A DNA stretch of 64,000 nucleotides from JAXHLG01 sp034522495 (lineage in GTDB: Bacteria > Patescibacteriota > Minisyncoccia > Moranbacterales > DUUL01): positions 434,001 through 498,000 of the forward strand of contig JAXHLG010000002.1 in the NCBI GenBank assembly GCA_034522495.1. Direction: 5' to 3'. Shown here one piece after another: positions 54,410 to 61,606 of this stretch; position 1 is the first letter of the stretch; each line of letters begins with the position of its first letter. The translations under genes and the position numbers were made by a program. The notes under the pieces are model-generated. The model searched no databases. It saw nothing but the letters and a program-made list of their open reading frames with translations, and had not been told where the DNA came from.

Positions 54410-54787
54410 TTAATACATCGGATTATAAAACCAACGGTCCACTCTAATCCCCTCTTTCTCTGCAAATTTCTTTGCTTCTTTTAAGCAAGACTCTGGAACT
54501 ACAACATGAAATATTTTGTCTCTGCCGTTTGTGTACATAGAGAAGCTTTGCCATTGTTTAGCAGTTTCTTCAACCCCAATAGTTTCTTTTGTCTCAGCTT
54601 CTGTCACAAAAAATTTACCCTCCTTTTTTGAGGTTATGTCTGGTATATGATCTCCAATTATTTCCGGCTGATTATAACCCGATAAATGATCTGCCCTCAC
54701 ATCTGTATGACCTTCTCTTCTATAACCTATTATTCTTGTTTTAATTAAGGAATCATGAACCCCCTCAGCAACTCTTTTTTTATACAT
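54410..54787 (-). CDS. Small nuclease-like hypothetical protein
   Basis: 125 residues. IPDITSKKEGKFFVTEAETK places an Asp 15 residues before an E-x-E, and Lys follows, as in PD-(D/E)xK-like nuclease folds of this size. The N-terminal half has a HTDVRADHLSGY stretch. Convergent with the type III operon. It may be a nuclease-related accessory or an inactive fold. Confidence 0.45.
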   Translation of the reverse strand: MYKKRVAEGVHDSLIKTRIIGYRREGHTDVRADHLSGYNQPEIIGDHIPDITSKKEGKFFVTEAETKETIGVEETAKQWQSFSMYTNGRDKIFHVVVPESCLKEAKKFAEKEGIRVDRWFYNPMY

Positions 54788-54886
54788 ATTGGTATTATTT
54801 AATGCTTATTTACTTTTCAAAAATAAATAAATGTGTTATCCTTTAAATTGTTAGATTCGTGTTAGGATATCGACCTTGCACATTTT

Positions 54887-54914
54887 CAAACGAGGCGCTC
54901 TCCGCCTCGTTTTG
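54887..54914. terminator. Strong intergenic hairpin
   Basis: CAAACGAGGCG and CGCCTCGTTTTG around a CTCTC loop, followed by a T run on the plus strand. It stands alone in the divergent gap between the 125-residue gene and the S24 repressor. Confidence 0.75.
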
Positions 54915-55004
54915 TTTTTGAAATTTAAACTTAAACTAGCATGAGGATTCTTGGTTGTCAAGTCTATAAAGAGCTTAAATAAAATTAATAGTATAATCAT
55001 ATAT

Positions 55005-55032
55005 TGACAAGTATATCAAAAACTGCTAAAGT
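55005..55032 (+). promoter_or_regulatory. Candidate promoter of the S24 repressor-helicase pair
   Basis: TTGACA at 55005-55010 with TAAAGT at 55027-55032 (16-base spacer). The sequence TTGACAAGTATATCAA overlapping the -35 box has TTGA/TCAA ends and could be the repressor's own operator. The -10 box is weak. Confidence 0.5.
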
Positions 55033-55062
55033 TGATTTTAGTAACAAGCTTAATTTTTAGAA

Positions 55063-55701
55063 ATGCACAAATTACAAAAAAAAATGTTAGATTTAATGGA
55101 GACAAAAGACCTTGGGAAAATGAGTTACAACAAAATAGGTTCTCTATTAGAGGGTAAATCTTCACAAATTGTCAAACACCACTTGCAACAGCTAGAGAAA
55201 AAGGGGCTTATTAGCATGAATAAGGAAGCAGGCATAATAAATAAAATTAAATCTGGTAGAAATGACGTTTCCGGTTTACTGTCTTTGCCTATTCTTGGCG
55301 CAGCAGATTGCGGCGTTGCAACGCAATACGCTGATGAGCTTGCTAATGGATATGTGAAGATTTCAAAAAGACTTTTGCCAAAGCAAACAAACCTTTTTGC
55401 CATTGAAGCAGTCGGGCACTCTATGAATAGAGCTAACATTTACGGGAAGACCCTTGAAGATGGCGATTACGCCGTAATAGACAAAGATTATGCAGACTTT
55501 AAATCCGGTGATTATATATTATCAATTATTGACGGAGTCGCTAATATAAAAAAGTATTATGAAGACAGAGAAAATAATCAAATTGTTCTAATTTCCGAAT
55601 CAACAAAAGGCTACCCCAATATCTATATTCACCCCGCCGATGCCACCGACTACATTGCCAATGGAAAAGTGGTTGCCGTTATTAAAAATCCTAAAATATA
55701 A
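55063..55701 (+). CDS. S24 family self-cleaving repressor (LexA/UmuD/CI type)
   Basis: 212 residues. An N-terminal winged-helix-like segment (about 1-60, with HHLQQLEKKGLISMN) joins an S24 peptidase domain. The cleavage site is Cys83-Gly84 in ILGAADCGVATQYAD, the UmuD/CI type rather than the Ala-Gly of LexA; the catalytic pair is Ser120 (GHSMNRA) and Lys163 (ANIKKYY). It would repress until activated RecA triggers cleavage. It is 17 bases before a UvrD-like helicase, so the pair is probably damage-inducible. A second S24 gene is at 58999. Confidence 0.8.
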   Translation: MHKLQKKMLDLMETKDLGKMSYNKIGSLLEGKSSQIVKHHLQQLEKKGLISMNKEAGIINKIKSGRNDVSGLLSLPILGAADCGVATQYADELANGYVKISKRLLPKQTNLFAIEAVGHSMNRANIYGKTLEDGDYAVIDKDYADFKSGDYILSIIDGVANIKKYYEDRENNQIVLISESTKGYPNIYIHPADATDYIANGKVVAVIKNPKI

Positions 55702-55718
55702 GTTAGATACTAATAGTT

Positions 55719-57341
55719 ATGGAAAGTCAAAATTTATATAAGCAAAAAGAGCAGGAAAGGGAGAAATGTTCGAATTCAATAATTCAATCAAGCACTAAAA
55801 AAATAGTTGTAGCTGCTGGACCTGGAACCGGAAAAACCTTTCTTTTTAAGAGTTTGTGTCAAAGAAAGAAGGGTAAAATAATTGTTTTAAGTTTCATAAA
55901 TGAACTAGTGGATGATTTAAGAAGAGAGTTAGGAAAAATTGCTGAAGTAAAAACTTTACATGGATTCGCACGTGGAAAATTAAGATGCAAGTTTTACATT
56001 AAACTAACTGATTTAATAGAAGAAGATTACTCATTCATATATAATAAAGAAGCTAATTTTAAAGAAAATTTCGAATTGCTTAAGGATGATAATAAAAAAT
56101 TAAGTTTTTATTCAAAGAGAAGACAATTTTATGATCATTTTGGTCCTCATTGTTCAATATTTGCTTTATTAAAATATTTTGAAAAATATCCAAATAAAAT
56201 TCCAAAATATTCTCAAGTTTTAATTGATGAGTTTCAAGATTTTAATAAATTGGAAATTAAATTGATTGATATACTGGCAGAAAATAATTCAATTTTAATA
56301 GCTGGCGATGATGATCAGTCTCTTTATTCTTTTAAAAAAGCAGACCCTAGGGAAATTCAACAAAGATACAAAAATAAAAATTATGAATCTTTTCAACTGC
56401 CTTATTGTTCCCGCTGTACAAAAGTTTTAGTACAAGCAACAAATGACTTAATTGAAAAATCTAAAAAAAGAGGTTATTTAAATAAAAGAATAGAGAAGGA
56501 ATATAAATACTTTGACTCTATCGAAAAAGATAGAATATCAAATAAAAATCCAAAAATTATTTTACAAAATTGTGTATATCAAAATCAAACTGCCTACAAA
56601 ATAACTAAAAACATTGAAGCCATTTCAAATGAAGAAGAAGACTTTGAAGTATTGATTATTTGCCCCTATAAAAAAAATATCAATAATTTGAAAATTGCTT
56701 TAAATAAAAAAGGATTTAAGAATATTCAAACCCCCAACACAGCTGCCAATGGAGTTTCTAAGAGAGAAGCCTATAGAATTTTGCTAGAAGATGAAAGAAG
56801 TAATCTTGGCTGGAGAATTTTAATAAATTTTATTTTAGATAAAAGAGACGCACAGAAAATTATAAAAAAAAGTTACAAGACTGGAGGTTCGATTGTTGAT
56901 TTGATAGAAGAAAAAAACAAAAAATTAGTTCTAAATACTTTAAAAATATTGCGAAAAGTAAAAAAAGAGAAGGAGCTTAAAGAAAAAGATGTTAATTCAA
57001 TTTTAGATAATCTGGATTATTCTTTATCTGAGATAGTAAAAGATAAATTAAAGGAAGATATAATAGATAATTCTGAGCTAAATAAGAGTTTTGAAAAAAT
57101 TCCAATAAGAATAGTAACAATGCTCGGAGCAAAAGGCTTGTCCTCTGATTATGTTTTTATGGTTAATTTTGATGATAAATTTACTATTGATAAAAAACGA
57201 GGAATAGACGACGAGACTATTCGCAAATTTTTAGTTGTTTTAACGAGAGCAAGAAAGAGATTAACCATTATGAATTCTGGAGGAAAAATTCCAAAACTTG
57301 TGAGTTGGCTTGAAGGCACTTATTATAAAATATCTCAGTAA
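55719..57341 (+). CDS. UvrD/Rep-like superfamily 1 helicase
   Basis: 540 residues, shorter than UvrD (about 720). AAGPGTGKTFLF (motif I), VLIDEFQDF (motif II), AGDDDQSLYSFK (motif III), MLGAKGLSSDYVF (motif V) and VVLTRARKRLTI (motif VI) are all present. The two insert domains are reduced. Such small SF1 helicases occur in defence systems such as Gabija, but no GajA-type partner is adjacent. AT content is high, suggesting transfer. It ends before a repeat cluster. Confidence 0.85.
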   Translation: MESQNLYKQKEQEREKCSNSIIQSSTKKIVVAAGPGTGKTFLFKSLCQRKKGKIIVLSFINELVDDLRRELGKIAEVKTLHGFARGKLRCKFYIKLTDLIEEDYSFIYNKEANFKENFELLKDDNKKLSFYSKRRQFYDHFGPHCSIFALLKYFEKYPNKIPKYSQVLIDEFQDFNKLEIKLIDILAENNSILIAGDDDQSLYSFKKADPREIQQRYKNKNYESFQLPYCSRCTKVLVQATNDLIEKSKKRGYLNKRIEKEYKYFDSIEKDRISNKNPKIILQNCVYQNQTAYKITKNIEAISNEEEDFEVLIICPYKKNINNLKIALNKKGFKNIQTPNTAANGVSKREAYRILLEDERSNLGWRILINFILDKRDAQKIIKKSYKTGGSIVDLIEEKNKKLVLNTLKILRKVKKEKELKEKDVNSILDNLDYSLSEIVKDKLKEDIIDNSELNKSFEKIPIRIVTMLGAKGLSSDYVFMVNFDDKFTIDKKRGIDDETIRKFLVVLTRARKRLTIMNSGGKIPKLVSWLEGTYYKISQ

Positions 57342-57394
57342 ATATTACAAAACAATGCTCGCTTATCTCTCGCGATTAAACTAATTATATAGTT

Positions 57395-57511
57395 TTAATC
57401 AATAACTCCTTCCAAATTGACTCTACATTTCCCATAAATCCTCCTTAATAACACTTCCACCTCCTCCCAATCCTCCACCAAATATGTTCGAAGATTATCC
57501 CAGTTGGCCAG
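57395..57511 (-). pseudogene. ORF fragment ending in a repeat-associated palindrome, copy 1
   Basis: The minus-strand frame ANWDNLRTYLVEDWEEVEVL to the stop at 57395 ends in GKCRVNLEGVID. A homologous fragment ANWDNLRTNLAESEEEFSLV lies at 58725. Both run out of the palindrome to their left on the coding strand, so they look like C-terminal remnants of one family carried by the repeat. Confidence 0.5.
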
Positions 57512-57537
57512 CCACGTCGTTCGCGAACGACGTGGCC
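57512..57537. repeat. 26-bp perfect palindrome
   Basis: GCCACGTCGTTCG and its complement CGAACGACGTGGC meet without a spacer. It shares the CGTCGTTCGCGAACGACG core with repeat family D and with 58813-58846. Confidence 0.85.
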
Positions 57538-57647
57538 AGCCATCTCGTTTGCGAACAATATAGCCAGCCATCTCGTTTGCGAACAATATAGCCAGCCATC
57601 TCGTTTGCGAACAATATAGCCAGCCATCACGTTTGCGAGCTAATCGG
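57536..57647 (+). repeat. 28-bp tandem repeat, four units
   Basis: Three identical units GCCAGCCATCTCGTTTGCGA plus ACAATATA at 57536, 57564 and 57592, and a diverged fourth at 57620. Not a CRISPR: there are no variable spacers. Confidence 0.92.
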
Positions 57648-57726
57648 CTCCTGTCTTTGGCAAAAGACTGGATAAGCCAACTTTAGCTGGTCGCGTCAAT
57701 CGCAGTAGCAGCATATTCAGAAATAA

Positions 57727-57993
57727 ATGTATTACTTTTATGTTCTTCAAAGTACAAAAAAGCCTAATTGGTTTTACAAAGGATCAACAAGTGATCTTAA
57801 AAAGAGAATTGAAGGACACAACCACAAAGAAACTTTATCAAACAAGCCTTATTTACCTTTAAGGCTTGTTTACTATGAAGCTTATTTAACGAAAGATGCT
57901 GCAATTGAAAGAGAAAGAAGCGTTAAAAAAAGCGGCTCTGTTTGGAAACCTTTAATGAAAAGAATTAAACAAAGTTTAGCTGAAGAGCTTTGA
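57727..57993 (+). CDS. GIY-YIG nuclease-domain protein
   Basis: 88 residues, only the nuclease domain: YFYVLQSTKK then FYKGSTSDLKKRIEGHN, with conserved Tyr, Gly and Arg, and a Glu in AYLTKDAAIERERSVKKSG. This is the short YhbQ/UPF0213-like form. It lies in an insertion within a duplicated repeat unit and could act on it, as some homing nucleases do. Confidence 0.75.
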   Translation: MYYFYVLQSTKKPNWFYKGSTSDLKKRIEGHNHKETLSNKPYLPLRLVYYEAYLTKDAAIERERSVKKSGSVWKPLMKRIKQSLAEEL

Positions 57994-58013
57994 GAACCTT
58001 AGGTTCTCAAAGA
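57989..58013. terminator. Perfect 12-bp hairpin at the GIY-YIG stop
   Basis: CTTTGAGAACCT and AGGTTCTCAAAG around one base. It overlaps the stop codon of the GIY-YIG gene. No T run follows. Confidence 0.65.
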
Positions 58014-58043
58014 GGAGCAATGCGACTTGGCTGGCAGTCTCTT

Positions 58044-58068
58044 GAAATCCCTTGCGGAAGGGATTTTT
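58044..58068 (+). terminator. Intrinsic terminator in the first direct repeat
   Basis: AATCCCTT and AAGGGATT around GCGG, followed by TTTTTT. Its right half is part of the 71-bp direct repeat. Confidence 0.8.
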
Positions 58069-58127
58069 TGTATTTTTTAAATCCAAAATCCTAAAATGTA
58101 TTGTATCTTTTATTCAAGCTGTTGCTT
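58057..58127 (+). repeat. 71-bp direct repeat, left copy
   Basis: From GAAGGGATTTTTTGTATTTT to TATTCAAGCTGTTGCTT, identical to 58871-58941. The two copies bracket the cassette gene. Confidence 0.92.
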
Positions 58128-58145
58128 TCCCTTGTTGCTTTCCCC

Positions 58146-58174
58146 TTGACAAATTGTTTATTTAGGTGTATGAT
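58146..58174 (+). promoter_or_regulatory. Promoter of the cassette gene
   Basis: TTGACA at 58146-58151, TATGAT at 58169-58174, 17-base spacer, with an overlapping TATAAT (58174-58179) as an alternative at 22. Confidence 0.75.
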
Positions 58175-58231
58175 ATAATGTTTTGGATGATATTTGAAAA
58201 CCAACCCCAACTCAAGTTAAAAGGAGGCAAC

Positions 58232-58666
58232 ATGTCAGCACAGTATCAATTTTTGGATCAGCAGGAAAACGTCAAGGTCAAGGTTCCCCGGGAAAGCCAG
58301 TATATGGAATTCGTTCCCGCCCACAAGTTTGAGGCCGGAAATGGAAACATAGTTTCCGTTGAAGATCACTGGCGGAGCAGTTCTAACATCAATGGACAAA
58401 TTGTTCAGCGGAATTTCTTTGGAATCACCGAAGAGCAACTGGGCAAGAATGTCATTGGGCTGGCAGAGGTGCAGATGAAAACCACCTCATCCGGCAAGAA
58501 AGTCCTGCTTATCAACTTCTGGCCCAATATTGAGAAACAGCGGGCGGAATACAAGATGGGTTTCGAGACGAGTGAAAACGGAATTCTCCAGCTGTGCTTC
58601 GACGAAATTAATCAGCCAGCCAAATTCGTTGCTGCACATAGTTTCATGTCCTCCTTTGTTTTTTAA
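58232..58666 (+). CDS. Self-contained cassette gene, unknown function
   Basis: 144 residues from the ATG at 58232, which has a textbook Shine-Dalgarno AAGGAGG at 58221-58227, rare in this window; a longer upstream frame is not needed. The protein is soluble, beta-rich, without membrane segment or recognisable motif (starts MSAQYQFLDQQENVKVKVPR). Codon use is more C-ending than its AT-rich neighbours. It has its own promoter and its own terminator and lies between 71-bp direct repeats, like a phage moron. Confidence 0.65.
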   Translation: MSAQYQFLDQQENVKVKVPRESQYMEFVPAHKFEAGNGNIVSVEDHWRSSSNINGQIVQRNFFGITEEQLGKNVIGLAEVQMKTTSSGKKVLLINFWPNIEKQRAEYKMGFETSENGILQLCFDEINQPAKFVAAHSFMSSFVF

Positions 58667-58674
58667 CCCTCAAC

Positions 58675-58715
58675 CAGCTGCGTAGCATAAATTGCTATGC
58701 GGCTGTTTTATTTTT
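58675..58715 (+). terminator. Intrinsic terminator of the cassette gene
   Basis: CAGCTGCGTAGCA and TGCTATGCGGCTG pair with two mismatches around TAAAT, then TTTTATTTTT. Confidence 0.82.
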
Positions 58716-58724
58716 AAGCAATTT

Positions 58725-58812
58725 TTATCCGCAAATTGATTTTATCATCCTCAAAACAAGACTAAATTCTTCTTCACTCTCCGCCAAATTAGTTCGAAGA
58801 TTATCCCAGTTG
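58725..58812 (-). pseudogene. ORF fragment, copy 2
   Basis: The minus-strand frame reads ANWDNLRTNLAESEEEFSLV and ends ICG-stop at 58725. It is homologous to the fragment at 57395 and, like it, starts from the palindrome. Confidence 0.5.
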
Positions 58813-58846
58813 GCCATCCACGTCGTTCGCGAACGACGTGGATGGC
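58813..58846. repeat. 34-bp perfect palindrome
   Basis: GCCATCCACGTCGTTCG and its exact complement. The longest perfect palindrome seen in the window. Confidence 0.9.
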
Positions 58847-58858
58847 AGTCCCACAAAA

Positions 58859-58884
58859 AAATCCCCTTTAGAAGGGATTTTTTG
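58859..58884 (+). terminator. Intrinsic terminator in the second direct repeat
   Basis: AAATCCC and GGGATTT with a short loop, then TTTTTTG. It is the counterpart of the terminator at 58044. Confidence 0.75.
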
Positions 58885-58941
58885 TATTTTTTAAATCCAA
58901 AATCCTAAAATGTATTGTATCTTTTATTCAAGCTGTTGCTT
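58871..58941 (+). repeat. 71-bp direct repeat, right copy
   Basis: Identical to 58057-58127. The lexA promoter begins 20 bases later. Confidence 0.92.
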
Positions 58942-58960
58942 ACAAGTGCAAAACGTTCTC

Positions 58961-58989
58961 TTGACAGTGACCAAACGGTCATATATTCT
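58961..58989 (+). promoter_or_regulatory. lexA-operon promoter with candidate operator
   Basis: TTGACA at 58961-58966 and TATTCT at 58984-58989, 17-base spacer. The palindrome TGACC-AAAC-GGTCA (58968-58981) fills the spacer, the expected place for an autorepressor. It does not match the known E. coli or Bacillus SOS boxes. Confidence 0.65.
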
Positions 58990-58998
58990 GAAAGTAGT

Positions 58999-59664
58999 AT
59001 GAGAAAAAACATAACTCAAAAACAAAAAAGAGCTCTGGGAGAAATTTACGAGAGCATAAAAGAAACAGGCTTTCCTCCAACTCTTGCCGATTTGAAAGAG
59101 AGATTGAATGTTTCTTCAAACCAGGCTGTTTTAAACTTCCTTATCTCCCTTGAAAAAAAAGGTCTTATTGAGAGAGTGGAGAAAGAAAGAAAAAAGGCCG
59201 CCCGCAATATAAAGATTCTTAGAAGAGGCTATCAAGTTTTAGGGAAAGAGAAATTAATTCCGGCTGCCGGAGTTACTTCGGCGGGACCGTACGTAGAATC
59301 ATTTCTCGATGACTTTAGCAATTGGATGACTCTTCCCGGAGAGATTCTTGAGAATGAAAAGATAAAGCACTCGGAAAATGTTTTTGTTTTGCAAGTGTTT
59401 GGCGATTCAATGATCAACGCCGATATAGACGACGGCGATGTGTTGCTTATTCAGAAAACAGATCAGTTTCGCTCCGGGGACATAGTGGTTGCGCGGAGCG
59501 ATGATGGAACAACCATAAAAAGATTTGTCGCAGAACCCGACGGAAGAGCATATCTAAAGCCTGAAAATCCAGCATATCCAACAATGACAATTTATGAAGA
59601 CACCTATTTTGACGGCCGGGTTATTCTTAATCTAACAAAATTAGAAAAAAGCCATGAGCAATAA
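58999..59664 (+). CDS. lexA: LexA-like self-cleaving repressor
   Basis: 221 residues from the ATG at 58999, just after the promoter; a longer upstream frame crosses the promoter. The winged helix-turn-helix (1-65: GFPPTLADLKERLNVSSNQA) and S24 domain are complete: cleavage Ala95-Gly96 in GVTSAGPYVE, Ser137 in FGDSMINADIDD and Lys174 in TTIKRF. It would repress its own operon and be inactivated through RecA. It overlaps the next gene by 11 bases, so repressor and restriction gene are translated together. Confidence 0.87.
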   Translation: MRKNITQKQKRALGEIYESIKETGFPPTLADLKERLNVSSNQAVLNFLISLEKKGLIERVEKERKKAARNIKILRRGYQVLGKEKLIPAAGVTSAGPYVESFLDDFSNWMTLPGEILENEKIKHSENVFVLQVFGDSMINADIDDGDVLLIQKTDQFRSGDIVVARSDDGTTIKRFVAEPDGRAYLKPENPAYPTMTIYEDTYFDGRVILNLTKLEKSHEQ

Positions 59665-61603
59665 AGAAATTACCAGTTTAATTCTCAATCAAATTTTTAA
59701 AAACCCCGAGTTACAGTTTGGTCTAAGAGAATTTGAAAATATAACTCCAAGCGAAACGCTTAATATTTACGAAAGGGAGTCAGGCAAATATTATCTCAAA
59801 TGCCTCAAGAGAGAAAAGGAGATCCTCGTCTTGAATAAAAACAACAATATCGCTAAACCGGAAGAAATCATAAGACAGCTTTGGATTCACAAATTAACCA
59901 AATATTATAATTATCCCCTGGAAAGAATCGCTCTTGAAAAAAGCGTTAACTTCGGAAGGGAGATTCACAAAAAGGCTGCGGATTTAATCGTTTACCGCAA
60001 AGACAAAGAAACCCCGCTGTTGATAATTGAAACCAAAAGCCCAACGGAGAAAAAAGGCATAGATCAACTAAAAACATACATCAACTCAGAAGGCGCTCCG
60101 ATAGGCGTTCTCTCCAACGGCGTTGAAAAAGTTATTTTATACCGGCCTTTTCCCCGGGAATTTCAAACCCTCAGAGACATTCCAAGAGAAGATCAGGAAA
60201 TAGAGGATGTTATAGAAGAAAAATTAACCCTTCAAAAACTTCAAAAACATTATGATCTGGTAAAAATATTAAAAATTCTCGAGGAACTTGTCCTTGCCGG
60301 ATCGGGAAGGGATTCTTTCAATGAAATTTTCAAATTGATCTATGCCAAGCTATATGACGAAAAAGAAGCGAAAAGAAGAAAGGATGATGAAGTCTTGTTC
60401 AAACAATCAAAAGAACCCCAAGCAACTTATGACAACATAAACAAGCTTTTTGCGGAGGCAACAAGAGAATGGCCCGGCATTTTTGATGCTCATGAAAAAA
60501 TAGGTTTAAGTCCGGGCCATCTTTCTGTCTGTGTTGGCGAGTTAGAGAAAATAAAACTGCTGGATGCGAATTTGGAAACTATAGATGCAGCTTTTGAATA
60601 CCTATTGCCAGATGTCGCCAAAGGCAAAAAAGGCCAATATTTCACGCCCCGCCACGTGATAGACATGTCCGTCAAGATGCTTAATCCCCAAGACAAAGAA
60701 TTCGTGATTGACCCGGCCTGCGGTTCCGGCGGCTTCCTGATCCACGCAATGCAATACGTTTGGCATGGAGACCTGAAACATGCAGCAAAAGATGTGAAAA
60801 TTGATTATGCCAGAAGATATGTTTACGGAATTGATTTTGACGAGAAATCAGTGAAAATTGCCAGAGCGTTGATGCTTATTGCCGGGGACGGAAAGTCCCA
60901 CGTGTTAAATTTAAATTCATTAAACCCAAAAGAATGGAAAGGCGATGACAATGAGAAAACAAGGGCCAGATCGGAATTGCAGCCTCTTCTCCGCCAGTTT
61001 GACGATTATGATCGGAGCAGAAGCAATCAAGAAAATTTTAAACATTTTGACTTCAATCTCCTGCTAACAAACCCTCCTTTTGCGGGAGAAATAACGGAAA
61101 ACGCCTTGCTTGGCGAATACGAGCTTGCCAAGAACGACAGCGGGAAAACCAGAAACAAAATGGAGCGGCACATTCTTTTCATTGAAAGATCGCTGAACTT
61201 GATCAAGCCGGGCGGAAGAATGGCGATTGTCCTTCCCCAGGGAGTTTTGAATAATACCAATATGAAATATATCAGAGAATTTTTGGCTGAAAAAGCTAGG
61301 ATTCTTGCAGTTGTAGGACTTCATGGGAATACCTTCAAACCTCACACAGGAACAAAAACCTCGGTTTTGTTTGTGCAAAAATGGAAAGAAGGCGAAAAAC
61401 CGCTGAAAGACTACCCTATTTTCATGGCAGTTTCCGAAAAAGGAGGAAAAGACAATTCCGGCGAGTATATATTCAAAAAGGACAAAAAAGGCAGTATCAT
61501 CTTCGGCCCCCAAGGTGAAAAATACCTGGACCACGACCTGAAAGAAATTGCAGAAGAATTTGTTAAGTGGGCAAAAGAAGAGAATTTAAGTTTTTGGAAG
61601 TAA
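59654..61603 (+). CDS. Restriction-modification fusion: N-terminal HsdR-type nuclease plus HsdM-type methylase
   Basis: 649 residues. The first part resembles the HsdR N-terminal nuclease: Asp110 in KKAADLIVY and E126-T-K128 in LLIIETKSP give a D-ExK site. A helical linker follows (about 190-310), then an N6-adenine methylase with DPACGSGGF (about 353-361) and NPPF (473-476) and KKGQYFTPRHV at its start, as in HsdM. It is thus an R-M chain needing a separate specificity subunit, as in BcgI-type enzymes. No helicase domain. The specificity gene is two genes downstream. Confidence 0.85.
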   Translation: MSNKEITSLILNQIFKNPELQFGLREFENITPSETLNIYERESGKYYLKCLKREKEILVLNKNNNIAKPEEIIRQLWIHKLTKYYNYPLERIALEKSVNFGREIHKKAADLIVYRKDKETPLLIIETKSPTEKKGIDQLKTYINSEGAPIGVLSNGVEKVILYRPFPREFQTLRDIPREDQEIEDVIEEKLTLQKLQKHYDLVKILKILEELVLAGSGRDSFNEIFKLIYAKLYDEKEAKRRKDDEVLFKQSKEPQATYDNINKLFAEATREWPGIFDAHEKIGLSPGHLSVCVGELEKIKLLDANLETIDAAFEYLLPDVAKGKKGQYFTPRHVIDMSVKMLNPQDKEFVIDPACGSGGFLIHAMQYVWHGDLKHAAKDVKIDYARRYVYGIDFDEKSVKIARALMLIAGDGKSHVLNLNSLNPKEWKGDDNEKTRARSELQPLLRQFDDYDRSRSNQENFKHFDFNLLLTNPPFAGEITENALLGEYELAKNDSGKTRNKMERHILFIERSLNLIKPGGRMAIVLPQGVLNNTNMKYIREFLAEKARILAVVGLHGNTFKPHTGTKTSVLFVQKWKEGEKPLKDYPIFMAVSEKGGKDNSGEYIFKKDKKGSIIFGPQGEKYLDHDLKEIAEEFVKWAKEENLSFWK

Positions 61604-61606
61604 GTT

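Noticed and set aside
57536..57647. Possible CRISPR array
   Set aside because: Units are contiguous 28-bp tandem copies with no variable spacers, and no cas gene is nearby.
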